A stretch of 64,000 bases of DNA from Sva-07 sp963728355 (GCA_963728355.1 CAVSJQ010000002.1:1-64000); one strand, 5' to 3'. Positions 18,580 through 28,159 are shown, numbered from the stretch's first letter. Numbers and translations are program-made. The notes: generated by a model from the sequence alone, not told the origin.

Positions 18580-19452
18580 ATGCGACGACGCGACGCGCTG
18601 CGCATGCTCGCCGCCTCCACCGGCGCCGTCGCCGGTGGTTCGCTGATCCTCTCCGCACCTGCCCACGCCGACGTCGGCAGCGACACCTGCCTGTTCGCCT
18701 TCACGGGGAATCCCGTCGTCACGATCACCGCGTTCAACACGACGATCTTCGGCGACTTCGTCACGCTGTCGATCGGCGCGATTCCCGGATCGTGCGGGTG
18801 TGGTGCGACCGCGAGCATCCAGTACGCGTTCCACCTCGCCGCCCCGCTGAACTCCGCCAACTCGGGCCCGTGGAGTCCGTCGAACTCCTACAGCCTGGCG
18901 TTCGCCAACCTCTGGCCCAGCGCAGGCGGCTCGTTCACCGTGTCGGCCGGGGTCCGCATCACCTGCACCGGCCCGTCGGGCACCACGGTGCGCTGCCGGT
19001 TCGCGAGCGGCACCTTCGAGATGCCGGGTTCGTTCGGTCGCATCGGCACGACGTTTCCACTGCCGGACAACAACGGCAACAGCGCATTCGGGGACCTGCC
19101 GGCGTGTGACCCGGCGGCCCTGCGCTTCGCCGCCCTGCGGAGCCAGTCACTGATGATGGTGCCCGGCATCGCTCCCGTGCCGCCCGAGCTCCAGGCACTG
19201 ATCGACGGAGCCCCCGAGCAGTCACCGATCGCCGTGCTCGCCGAGGAGCCGACGGCGGACATCGCGCCGCCGCCCGGCGACGATGCAGCGAATGCGACGA
19301 CCACCACCTCCACCTCGACGACCACGACCACCACGGCGCCCGAGCGCACCGTCGAGACTGCCCCGTCGACGACGGCGTCCAGCACGGTCCCGGACCCGAC
19401 CACCACGTCAACGTCGACCTCGACGACGACCTCGACGACGCCGCCCGACTGA
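18580..19452 (+). CDS. Secreted RR-signal protein 3 with CGCG motif and Thr-rich tail
   Basis: ATG 18580 gives MRRRDALRMLAASTGAVAGG then SLILSAPAHADVG, a twin-arginine-like signal matching the proteins at 11456 and 12157; GTG 18547 is an in-frame alternative adding 11 residues. The mature part has DTCLFAFTGNPVVTITAF, GAIPGSCGCGATASIQYAFH, ITCTGPSGTTVRCRFASG and LPDNNGNSAFGDLPACDPAA. The last ~70 residues are a Thr/Ser/Pro-rich stalk, a typical glycosylated wall-spanning tail in actinobacteria. There is no LPXTG or membrane anchor at the end. It is larger than protein 1 but shares GNPxVTI and CGCG, so they belong together. It follows the HprK-like gene in the same direction. Confidence 0.75.
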   Translation: MRRRDALRMLAASTGAVAGGSLILSAPAHADVGSDTCLFAFTGNPVVTITAFNTTIFGDFVTLSIGAIPGSCGCGATASIQYAFHLAAPLNSANSGPWSPSNSYSLAFANLWPSAGGSFTVSAGVRITCTGPSGTTVRCRFASGTFEMPGSFGRIGTTFPLPDNNGNSAFGDLPACDPAALRFAALRSQSLMMVPGIAPVPPELQALIDGAPEQSPIAVLAEEPTADIAPPPGDDAANATTTTSTSTTTTTTAPERTVETAPSTTASSTVPDPTTTSTSTSTTTSTTPPD

Positions 19453-19628
19453 CGCCGATCGGCGCAGGCAGGCGTAGATCGCCGACACGACGCCCGACTG
19501 AGTCCGGTCGGCGGTCGATCAGGCCGCGCGGATCACCGACACGACCCGCTCGCCCAAGGCCGACCGACGCGGTCGGGCCGCATGGTGCGCCGACACGACC
19601 TTCCGACTGAGTCCGATCGATGCGGGGG

Positions 19629-20772
<1,144 letters not shown>

Positions 20773-20851
20773 CGGCCGACCAGCCGATCCGACGCCACCG
20801 GCAGGACGAGCGATTCCGATCTCGATGGGGCTTCCTGCATGGCTGGCGAAC

Positions 20852-23122
20852 CTACTCGCCGAGCACTCTCGGTTGGGTCGATGGACCGTCGAACGCGACG
20901 AGTGGGGCGCCGTTCGTGTCGAGCACCGACACGTCGAGCTGTTCGTCGATCACCATCGGCTGCGGACGCACCGCCAGCGAGTAGCCGTCGTCGAGCGGCA
21001 CCGTGCCGGCCAGTTGATACGTCAGCGTCAGCGACTTGCCGGGGGGAATCACGAGGAACGCCGACCCGGTCGTCCACCCCGCTTCAGCGCCCACCTCCAC
21101 CCGGAACTCCGACGTGCTGCCATCGGGCTCGCGGACCGAAGCCGACTCCACCGGCAACGCCGAATAGAGCGACACGAGCACCCGATTGGTTCCCGGCGCG
21201 TCACCGGTGTAGTTGCCGATCACGCCGTCGGGGAGACCCGACGACGGCGCCTGGTTGGTGAGGGTGACCGTGGCCGTGGCGGTCGTCGCCCCGGTCGTGG
21301 TGTCGACGGTCGCGTCGTACTGCACGTCGCGCTCGAGGTACACGTCGAGTTTGTTGGCGCCGGCGTTGTTGAACACCACCGCCAGCCCGTCGCGTCCCTC
21401 GACGCTCGGCAGGCTGCCCGTCAGGCCGAGGTCGGCGAAGTACTGCTGCTCGTCGGGGTCGGCCGCCCATCCGACGATCCTGCCCTCGTCGACGAGCGGG
21501 CCGAGCGTGTCGGCGACCACGATCGGCCCGGGCAACGCACCGGTGAGCAACCGCGTGATCGTCTCCTTCGACACCTCCTCGAGCAGGTCGATGCGTTCGT
21601 CGTTCTCGGTCTCGTACTGCTCGACCAGCAGGAAGTCGACCGCGTTGTCCTTCGTCAACTTGCCGTCGACGCCCTCGACGCTGATCGGCCCGGTGAAGCC
21701 GAGCAATCCGGCGACCGCGTACGGGTCGAGCGCGAAGACACCGTCGACCACGCGACCCCCGCTCTGCGGATAGAGCTCGGCCATCACCTGGCCCGTCGAC
21801 GGGAACTGCGGCGAGACCGTGATGTTCGACCACGGGACTGCGCTCGTCGTGCCATCGGGGCCGTCGTCGAAGCCGTATTGACCCCACGACTCCAGCCAAT
21901 CCGCCGGACCGGTGATCACGCGAGCACCGTCACCGCCCAGATTGAGGTCCCGTGTGCGGCCGGAGCCCGACACGCGGATGCGCCCCTCGTCGGCGGTGAT
22001 CTCGACCCAGTTGCCCATGAAGCCACCCAGCCCACGGGTCTCCGCCGGCGTGGTGAACGCAATGAAGTAGCGACGTGGACCGTCGGCGCCCAACAGCTGG
22101 GGCATCTGCTCGATCGCCTGCACGGCGTTGGCGAGCTGTGGTCGATAGTCGGCGAGGTCCTCGTCCAGCGCGTTCAGGCGGTCGCTCAACGGCGCCGCCA
22201 GCCACGGCGAGTCGACGTCGGCGATGGTTTCGGACAACGCATCGATCGAGGCGCTCACGTCGCCGAACGGGCCGCCCAGCAGGCTGATCGCATCGATGTC
22301 GAAGCGCCCGTTGCGCAACGTGAGTTGGTCGACGTCGATGACGGCGGTCGCATTCGCGATCGCCCCGGACGCATCGGCCGCTGCGGTCGCCAGATCGAGT
22401 GCGGCGGCGCGGTTCTGGGCGACGAACGGGACCAGCATCGCAGGCCGCGCCCACGGAGCATCCAAGGTCGAACTCGCGGACTCGAACTGGGCCGCCGCCT
22501 GCGCGAAGCTGCCCGCCGCGCCCTGGTAGTCGCCGTCGCTCAGCAACTCGACGGCGTCGAGCCCGCTGATGTTGCCCGCACGCAGGTCGTTGGTCGCGGC
22601 GCCGACGGCGATCGCCGCACCGACCACCGCGACGACCGCGATGGCCGCGATCCCGATGCCGGCCCAACCGACCCACCGGACGGTCTGGCGCCCGCGTCGG
22701 CGGACTCCGAAGAACACCACGAGCAGAGCGCACCCGATGCCGACCAGTGCGCTGACGCCGAGGGCCGGGTCGACCTCCGCGCGGATCAACACGTTGAACG
22801 CGACCCCGGCGACGACGGCGCGCTCGATCGCGAGGTCGCGTCGCTGCAGACCGATCCACATCGCCCCGACGAACGCCACGGCGCCGATCGCCAGGAGCCA
22901 GATCACGCCCGCCATCGCCATCGCTGCGGTCGCAGCGACCGCCAGCGCCCACCACGGCGCCGACGCCGCACACCAGACCACGAACGCGACCGAACAGAAC
23001 GTGAGCACGGCGTCGATCACCGTGTTGCCGGTCGGCGACGCATCGGAGAAGGCGGCGACGATTCCGGCGATCGCTGCGACCACGAGGACGGGGCCTTCGT
23101 CGACCCGGTGCTTCCTCGCCAT
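20852..23122 (-). CDS. DUF4012 membrane protein
   Basis: 756 aa from ATG 23122. The first ~165 residues form several membrane helices (GPVLVVAAIAGIVAAFS, AVLTFCSVAFVVWCAASAPW, VIWLLAIGAVAFVGAMWIGL, WAGIGIAAIAVVAVVGAAIA). The rest is extracellular, with the DUF4012 signature QMPQLLGADGPRRYFIAFTT, PAETRGLGGFMGNWVEIT, then PWSNITVSPQFPSTGQVMAE and VDGVFALDPYAVAGLLGFTG. DUF4012 proteins occur in actinobacterial glycan loci; their activity is not established, though a role in polymer attachment or assembly is often suggested. It lies 79 bases upstream of the aminotransferase on the same strand. No frameshift is seen over 2.3 kb. Confidence 0.85.
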   Translation of the reverse strand: MARKHRVDEGPVLVVAAIAGIVAAFSDASPTGNTVIDAVLTFCSVAFVVWCAASAPWWALAVAATAAMAMAGVIWLLAIGAVAFVGAMWIGLQRRDLAIERAVVAGVAFNVLIRAEVDPALGVSALVGIGCALLVVFFGVRRRGRQTVRWVGWAGIGIAAIAVVAVVGAAIAVGAATNDLRAGNISGLDAVELLSDGDYQGAAGSFAQAAAQFESASSTLDAPWARPAMLVPFVAQNRAAALDLATAAADASGAIANATAVIDVDQLTLRNGRFDIDAISLLGGPFGDVSASIDALSETIADVDSPWLAAPLSDRLNALDEDLADYRPQLANAVQAIEQMPQLLGADGPRRYFIAFTTPAETRGLGGFMGNWVEITADEGRIRVSGSGRTRDLNLGGDGARVITGPADWLESWGQYGFDDGPDGTTSAVPWSNITVSPQFPSTGQVMAELYPQSGGRVVDGVFALDPYAVAGLLGFTGPISVEGVDGKLTKDNAVDFLLVEQYETENDERIDLLEEVSKETITRLLTGALPGPIVVADTLGPLVDEGRIVGWAADPDEQQYFADLGLTGSLPSVEGRDGLAVVFNNAGANKLDVYLERDVQYDATVDTTTGATTATATVTLTNQAPSSGLPDGVIGNYTGDAPGTNRVLVSLYSALPVESASVREPDGSTSEFRVEVGAEAGWTTGSAFLVIPPGKSLTLTYQLAGTVPLDDGYSLAVRPQPMVIDEQLDVSVLDTNGAPLVAFDGPSTQPRVLGE

Positions 23123-23248
23123 CAATGGACCCTGCCTTGCATCGGGCGGGACACTACCGGTGGATGGTGGTGCACCTGCTGGCACGCTTCCGTTCTCGCT
23201 GGTCGGTCGCCCACTGACGGGTTGATGCCCAAGGAGTACCATTCGGCG

Positions 23249-23954
23249 ATGTCACGTGGGGGGAACGTGCTCACTTCGATCGGCGGAGCACTGGTTGTCG
23301 TTGCGCTGCTCGCCGCCGGCTGCTCGAACGGAGAAGCAGCGCCCGCCCCCATCGTCGTCGACACCACCGTCGTCGACACCACGGGCGTCGAGACGACGTC
23401 ACCTCCACCGGCCACGCAGCAGACCACCACCGACCCGCCGACCACGCCCGCCCCCACCACCACCCTCGACCCCGCCGCCACCCTCGCCGCCGAAGTCGAA
23501 GCCGACTTCCTGGAAGCCGACCGCCTTGGGCGGGAAGCCTCCATGGACCCGTTCGACGCCGACAAGGAAGCCGCCGCCCTCGACCGCCGCCTCGGCGTGA
23601 TTCGCGACAACTTCGCAGCAAAGCTCGCTGATTATCGGGAGCGACAACTACGCAATCCGAGCCCAGCGATCTCACGCCAGCGTCGATCACGGTCGAGATT
23701 CCAGCCAGTGCTCGTCGTCGCGGGTGGAGACGTCGCCGAACTGCAGATCTGCGAGGTGGACTCGTGGATCTTGGTCGAGGTCGGTGCCGGTCCGAATGGC
23801 ACCGATGCGATCGTCGAACCCGAGATCTCGCGCCTATCGCTCCGACGATCTTCATGCGTGCCGTCGAGGGATGTGTGGCAGATCGAAGGCGGGAGCGAGA
23901 TCGGCCGATGGGAGGGTGCGGACCGCATGTCCCGCCGAGCTAATCGCTCGCTAG
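23249..23954 (+). CDS. Putative lipoprotein, several frameshifts after residue ~130
   Basis: AAGGAG at 23231 precedes ATG 23249. MSRGGNVLTSIGGALVVVAL then LAAGCSNGEAA is a lipoprotein signal with lipobox LAAGC. A Thr/Pro stalk is followed by LAAEVEADFLEADRLGREAS, MDPFDADKEAAALDRRLGVI and RDNFAAKLADYR. Beyond ~23640 the meaningful reading hops frames: SDNYAIR, SDLTPASITVEIPAS, VVAGGDVAELQICEVDSWIL, VEVGAGPNGTDAIVEPEI, AYRS and WQIEGGSEIGRWEGAD. This resembles a small secreted SnoaL/NTF2-like or mammalian-cell-entry-associated domain, but I cannot assign it. The number of shifts in 300 bases means the 3' end is only approximate. Confidence 0.55.
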
Positions 23955-24800
23955 TCGCTGCGCTGCTGACGCTCGTGGCGCCAGTCGCGGTGCGCCGATG
24001 CAGGCGACAGTCGACGAGGCCGACGTCGGGCTGCACCGCGAACGGTCGAGGGGGACACGGTGACGGTCGAGTGTCGGGATTCGGCTCCGGCGCCGACTCG
24101 GCCGGTGGGGGTGGTGGGAGCACCGCAGCCGTGTCGATGGGCGCCGGCGACTGCGGCGGACGGGTGGGATCCTGCGGCGTACGGCAACATCGCCCCCTCG
24201 GGGTACGTGTTCTTCGAGTCGGCGAACGGTGCAATCGGTCGGCGGTTCCCCGACGGTCGTGAGGAGATGGTCTTCAATCGGGTCTGTCCCGACGGCGCCT
24301 CCGGCTTCACCTGGGTCGATACGACGGTCACCGTGCAGGATGCGATCGACGACGCCGTCGACCGTGCCCGGCGGGCGGTGCCGGAACCGACCCTCGACAT
24401 GAGCCCGCCGCCCGACGTCGGCGGCATCGTCAACCTCGGCCTGTGGCTCGCCGTCGCCGTCCAGGAACCGGTGACCGTGCGTGCCGAAGCCGGCCCGCAC
24501 TGGGCCGAGGCCACCGTGACGCTGGCATCCACGTCGTGGTCGATGGGCAACGGCGACGTCGTCACCTGCGACGGCCCCGGCGTCCCGATCGCCGACACCG
24601 AGGATCCCGGCGAGGGTCCATGCGGATACACGTACGTGCGGTCGTCGCCCGACGACGCCCCCTACGAGTTCTCCGTCACCGCCACGTGGGCGGTCGACTA
24701 CGTGTCCTCCGGCGGATCGGGCAGCGCCGGAACGGTCGACCGCACCCTCACCGTCGCCTACGACGTCGACGAGATCCAAACGCTCGGCACCTCGAACTGA
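23927..24800 (+). CDS. Secreted hypothetical protein, frameshifted near its N-terminus
   Basis: ATG 23927 gives MSRRANRSLVAALLTLVAPV A, a Sec-type signal that overlaps the poorly resolved end of the lipoprotein gene. Shifts around 23990-24035 lead into the long clean frame: TVEGDTVTVECRDSAPAPTR, GNIAPSGYVFFESANGAIGR, MVFNRVCPDGASGFTWVDTT, then two Cys-containing beta stretches (DVVTCDGPGVPIADTE, GPCGYTYVRSSP) and VAYDVDEIQTLGTSN at the stop. The mature part is about 245 residues, beta-rich, with three or four Cys. I do not recognise a family. The 3' end is followed directly by short tandem copies of itself. Confidence 0.65.
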
Positions 24801-24883
24801 CACCAAGCGCTCGGCCCTCGAACTGACTCCAAACGCTCGGCCCTCGAACTGACGAGATCTGAACGATTGGCATCTCGATCTGA
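24781..24883. repeat. Tandem ~26-bp repeats of a gene 3' end
   Basis: CGCTCGG-(c)-CCTCGAACTGAC is repeated three times, starting at 24781 (the real end of the coding region, TGA included), 24808 and 24834. A degenerate fourth copy (CGATTGGCATCTCGATCTGAC) starts at 24864. Spacings are 27, 26 and 30 bases. The repeats extend away from the gene on its 3' side only. Confidence 0.85.
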
Positions 24884-24923
24884 CGTCAGATCGCTCGCCG
24901 GGCACGGTCACCTCGCTCCCGAC

Positions 24924-24974
24924 GCGGTTCAGTCCGGAATAGGTGTCGGAATCCGGAAGCCATTCCGGAATGAA
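24924..24974. repeat. Flanking repeat A of the DUF559-type gene
   Basis: About 50 bases, roughly 80% identical as a direct repeat to 25968-26018. It contains the self-complementary CATTCCGGAATG. Its outer end TTCAGTCCGGAAT (24928-24940) is the perfect reverse complement of ATTCCGGACTGAA at 26006-26018. The last codons of the (−) gene lie inside it. Confidence 0.8.
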
Positions 24975-25915
24975 GGGGCGGCATGGGACATCAGGCGGCA
25001 TCGGGCGGATCCGGAGTGGTGCGGGGCCCACCGATCGACAGCGGCGCGGATTCGCCGTGCAGTGGCCGACGGCCTCGAGACGATCGCCCGATACGTGAAC
25101 CGAACCACGATCCAACCAGCGGCGATCAGGTCGGCATCGCGATCGCGGTCGCGCTCGAACCCCGCCCGATCGAGGCCATGGTGCTTCCATCCGTCGCACT
25201 CAAGGATCACCGGTGTGTCACGCACCCGGAAGTCCACCTCGTGGCCCTCGATGATCGGATGGAACTCGACGGCCGGCAGGCCGTGCCTGGCGATCAGGCG
25301 CGCCATGATCGCCTCCAGCACCGAGTCCGCAGGTTTCTGATCGATCGACCAGTCGGCGATGGCATCTCGCAGGGCGACGACTCCCCGCCGTCCCTGCCGA
25401 GCATGATCGACGACCGCAGCCTCGATCGCCGGCAGCGACGCCAGGTTCGTGGCGATCGCATGCCCGACGGCGCTGTGGAGCCCGGCAGGGTCGACGGCGC
25501 CGAGGTCGACGATCGTGCGCAGGATGTTGGTGCACGGGATGCCGGCGCGCCGCTGCGGCACCAGGCGCCCGCGGTCGGTGGGTTGGTGGATGACCACGCC
25601 GTCGAGGACGAGGTCGCGGCGAGCGCCGGTGAGGATCACGTCCACCGGATCAGCGTCGGGGCGCGGCACCCCCCACAGGCGGGCGGCCGAGCGGTGGGAG
25701 GCGAGCGCCGGCACACGGACCGCATGCACACCGGCGGCGATGCGCTGCTCCGGAGTGTCCGGCGTCCCAGGCAGGCGAGCGACGAGCGGGTGGATCTGCT
25801 CGATCGTTCCCGCGGCGAGCGCCCGGTACCACGCCGACTGTGACAGGCCCGAGCGCTCGAACGTGATGATGCCGTGGTTGGCGCGTGCCCACGCATCCAA
25901 GTCCCCCAGTCTCAT
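24929..25915 (-). CDS. AbiEi-like N-terminal plus DUF559 endonuclease-like protein
   Basis: 328 aa from ATG 25915, intact. The N-terminus (GIITFERSGLSQSAWYRALA, IEQIHPLVARLPGTPDTPEQ, ALASHRSAARLWGVP) is the winged-helix region shared with AbiEi-type antitoxins. The C-terminus (FHPIIEGHEVDFRVRDTPVI, LECDGWKHHGLDRAGFERDR, DRDADLIAAGWIVVRFTYRA) is a DUF559/Vsr-like PD-(D/E)xK nuclease core with D in VDF, E in LECDGW and the R-D...R...L pattern. Such fusion proteins are abundant and multicopy in actinobacteria; their role, whether defence or selfish element, is unsettled. There is no AbiEii toxin next to it. The gene is bracketed by ~50-bp repeats (24924 and 25968). Confidence 0.82.
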   Translation of the reverse strand: MRLGDLDAWARANHGIITFERSGLSQSAWYRALAAGTIEQIHPLVARLPGTPDTPEQRIAAGVHAVRVPALASHRSAARLWGVPRPDADPVDVILTGARRDLVLDGVVIHQPTDRGRLVPQRRAGIPCTNILRTIVDLGAVDPAGLHSAVGHAIATNLASLPAIEAAVVDHARQGRRGVVALRDAIADWSIDQKPADSVLEAIMARLIARHGLPAVEFHPIIEGHEVDFRVRDTPVILECDGWKHHGLDRAGFERDRDRDADLIAAGWIVVRFTYRAIVSRPSATARRIRAAVDRWAPHHSGSARCRLMSHAAPSFRNGFRIPTPIPD

Positions 25916-25967
25916 GCCCGACAGTGGGCGCCGCCCTCACGGCGGAGGAACGCGTCGCCTCCCCTGT

Positions 25968-26018
25968 GCGGTTCACTCCGCAATACCTCCCGGAATGCGG
26001 GAGCCATTCCGGACTGAA
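25968..26018. repeat. Flanking repeat B of the DUF559-type gene
   Basis: Direct-repeat partner of 24924-24974 (about 10 mismatches in 50, many of them G/C swaps). Together with repeat A it brackets the nuclease-like gene, with perfect 13-base inverted outer ends. It lies between the gene's start and the stop of the Cas4-like gene. Confidence 0.8.
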
Positions 26019-26047
26019 TCGTCGAGGGGCGGAAGGAGGGCCGGCCG

Positions 26048-27004
26048 TCAGTCGTCGTCGGGGGAGCGGTGGAGGTAGGCCTGGCCGTCGTCGCACGAAG
26101 CGGCCAGGCCGCACCAGCGACACGTCACGCCTGGGCGCCGCACGGGAGGGCGCCCCTCCGACTCCAGCTCGACGATCGCGTTGATCCCATCCAGCGTGCG
26201 CCGTACCGCCGAGCGCAGCAGCCGTTCGCTCACGTCCTCGGCCTGCGCCTCGGCGGCGTCGAGGTAGAACGTCGCCAGCTTGCGCGGTGGGACGCCTCGG
26301 GCCAGCGTCTCGAGCAGCGCGTAGAACCCGAGATCCTGGCGGTGGCGCACGTTCGGGCGGCCGGTCTTCAGGTCGATGATCACCTTGCGGCTCTCGTTGC
26401 CGGCCGGCCGACCGATCATCAGGTCGACTCGCGCTTGCAGCAGGATCGGACCGTCGTTCGGCCAGCGCGCCGCCGCCTCGGTCACCGGATTCGCCCGCCG
26501 ATCGAGCGGCGGGAAGCTCTCCATGAACTTCGTGAGCCGCTCGACGGACTGGCCGCGCAGGTCGGCCTCGTCGGCGGGGGAGAGCCCGGCGATCCACTGG
26601 CCGATGCCGCGCTCCTCGTCGGCGAGACGGGCCATCGCCTCGTCGACCAGATCCGACGGGTTCGGCTCGCCCCGCCACGACAGCAGCAGCTGAATCGCCC
26701 GGTGCGCCACCTGGCCCTTGGCCGTCGCCGGCTTCCACTCGAAGTCGTCGGGCAGCAGGTGGAACTCCTCGCAGTCCAGCGCCGTGGCGATCCGGTGCTT
26801 GGAGACGAACACCTCCTGGTTGGGACGCAACCGCTCGGCGAACTCGTCGAGCGCCACCCGCATCTCGGTGCGGATGTCCGCGACCAGGTCCGCATCGAAC
26901 ACGAGCGGCTCACCCGAGCGACGCAACGCCTCGAGGGTGCGGATCTGGACCGGCGTGAGAGTCGCTGGATCCGCCGTGTCGCTCACTGCGTCGACTGTAT
27001 TCAT
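26048..27004 (-). CDS. RecB/Cas4-like PD-(D/E)xK nuclease with Cys cluster
   Basis: 318 aa from ATG 27004. An early Cys (IATALDCEEFHLLPDDFEW) and a late cluster (GVTCRWCGLAASCDDG) make four Cys, as in Cas4/AddB-type Fe-S nucleases. The nuclease core is ILLQARVDLMIGRP (D of motif II), then KVIIDLKTGRPNVRHRQDLG (D-x-K-T-G) and FYALLETLARGVPPRKLATF (motif QxxxY region). The upstream His in GQVAHRAIQLLLSW fits motif I. The gene stands alone: no CRISPR array, no cas1 or helicase gene is present. It is probably a DNA end-processing nuclease; the substrate is unknown. Confidence 0.8.
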   Translation of the reverse strand: MNTVDAVSDTADPATLTPVQIRTLEALRRSGEPLVFDADLVADIRTEMRVALDEFAERLRPNQEVFVSKHRIATALDCEEFHLLPDDFEWKPATAKGQVAHRAIQLLLSWRGEPNPSDLVDEAMARLADEERGIGQWIAGLSPADEADLRGQSVERLTKFMESFPPLDRRANPVTEAAARWPNDGPILLQARVDLMIGRPAGNESRKVIIDLKTGRPNVRHRQDLGFYALLETLARGVPPRKLATFYLDAAEAQAEDVSERLLRSAVRRTLDGINAIVELESEGRPPVRRPGVTCRWCGLAASCDDGQAYLHRSPDDD

Positions 27005-27060
27005 CCTGATAGCGCAATAGCCGGTCTTCAGCGGTCTCCCTCGTTTAGCCTCGGTGCGTC

Positions 27061-27663
27061 ATGAAGAACCAGTGGTGGTCCTACGTCATCGTTGCGTTGT
27101 TGTCGATCGCAGCCGCCGTCGCCATCGCCGGGCTGCCCGACACGTCGCCCGTCGCTGCGACGATCACTGCCTCGACCTCCACGATGGCGCCTGATGACAC
27201 GCAACCCGACACCACCGTCGCGGACACCACCGAGCCCGAGTCCACCGAGCCAGAGCCGACGGTGCCGCCGACCGGCCCGACCGATACGACCGTCACCGAG
27301 ACCACCGTCGTCTCGGAGTCGACGACACCCGACACCACCGAGCCCGGGCCAGCCGAACTTCCCGATCGCAGCGAGTTGAACGTCGCAGCTGCGAACGGCG
27401 CGGACGTGGCCGGCGCCGCACTGCGCATGGCGGCGCGCCTGGAAGAACTCGGCTACGTCGACGTGGCGCCCGTCAACGGCACCGAGATCGTCGAGTTCAC
27501 CGCCGTGTACTGGATCGAAGGATTCGAGGACGCTGCCCTACGTCTGGCCGAGGACCTCGATGTGCCGGACGTGCTCGTTGGATCGATCGACAACGCGCCA
27601 CCCGTCACCGACCTGCCCGCCGATACCCAGCTGCTCGTGTACATCGGCCCCGACCGCGCCTGA
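27061..27663 (+). CDS. Membrane-anchored LytR_C-domain protein
   Basis: 200 aa from ATG 27061. One N-terminal membrane helix (WWSYVIVALLSIAAAVAIAG), a Thr/Pro/Glu stalk (residues ~35-95), then a LytR C-terminal domain: DRSELNVAAANGADVAGAAL, RLEELGYVDVAPVNGT, YWIEGFEDAALRLAEDL and VTDLPADTQLLVYIGPDRA. The LytR_C domain usually follows LCP (wall-polymer ligase) domains; here it stands alone on a stalk, as in many actinobacteria. It is exported and probably interacts with wall polymer or LCP enzymes. It diverges from the Cas4-like nuclease with a 56-base gap. Confidence 0.85.
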   Translation: MKNQWWSYVIVALLSIAAAVAIAGLPDTSPVAATITASTSTMAPDDTQPDTTVADTTEPESTEPEPTVPPTGPTDTTVTETTVVSESTTPDTTEPGPAELPDRSELNVAAANGADVAGAALRMAARLEELGYVDVAPVNGTEIVEFTAVYWIEGFEDAALRLAEDLDVPDVLVGSIDNAPPVTDLPADTQLLVYIGPDRA

Positions 27664-27779
27664 GCCGGTGCGGCCCACACCGCCGGGGCGTCGATCCCCG
27701 CCGTGGCGTACGCATACGGCGCCACCACTGCGAACCTCGAGCCATCTCTGGGGTACCCCTTCGTCATCATGAGTGGCGT

Positions 27780-28094
27780 ATGGAGTCCGCCACCACCGTC
27801 GAATTCGCCGCCGCCGCCCGTCTCCTCACGCGCGAGGCGCGCCGGCGCGGACTCGTCGGGCCGAGCTTCCGGTGTCCGCCGCGGCTGGTCGGTGTCGACC
27901 GGTCGATCCGGCGCCGCGCCGAAGGCGCCGTCGTGTCGATCCGCCTCAAGAACCGCCCACGCCCCGCCGTGATCGCCGACATGATCGAAGGCGTCGTGGT
28001 CGCCAATGCGTTGGAACCGCCGCGCGCCGACCGCCTGCGGGCCGAACTGTGGGCGGCTGTCGAGTCAGCCGACATCCGATCCGCCGCCGCCTGA
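27780..28094 (+). CDS. Small conserved hypothetical protein, 104 aa
   Basis: ATG 27780. MESATTVEFAAAARLLTREA, RRRGLVGPSFRCPPRLVGVD, then VVSIRLKNRPRPAVIADMIE and GVVVANALEPPRADRLRAEL. Basic, soluble, with one Cys. The CPPRLVGVDRSIRR segment and the RxxAVIADMIEGVVVANxL segment look like a conserved actinobacterial protein that I have seen only as hypothetical. It is downstream of the LytR_C gene in the same direction (116-base gap). No function assigned. Confidence 0.65.
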   Translation: MESATTVEFAAAARLLTREARRRGLVGPSFRCPPRLVGVDRSIRRRAEGAVVSIRLKNRPRPAVIADMIEGVVVANALEPPRADRLRAELWAAVESADIRSAAA

Positions 28095-28159
28095 ACGCCG
28101 GATCCCGCAGCTGCGAGACCCGGACGTTGCTCGAAGCCGACAACGTGCCGGTCGTGTCG

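Noticed and set aside
24924..26018. att sites of an integrative element
   Set aside because: No integrase, tRNA or excision gene lies between the repeats, and the outer ends are inverted, not an exact direct core.
26048..27004. Remnant CRISPR-Cas system around the Cas4-like gene
   Set aside because: No repeats with spacers and no other cas gene within the window.
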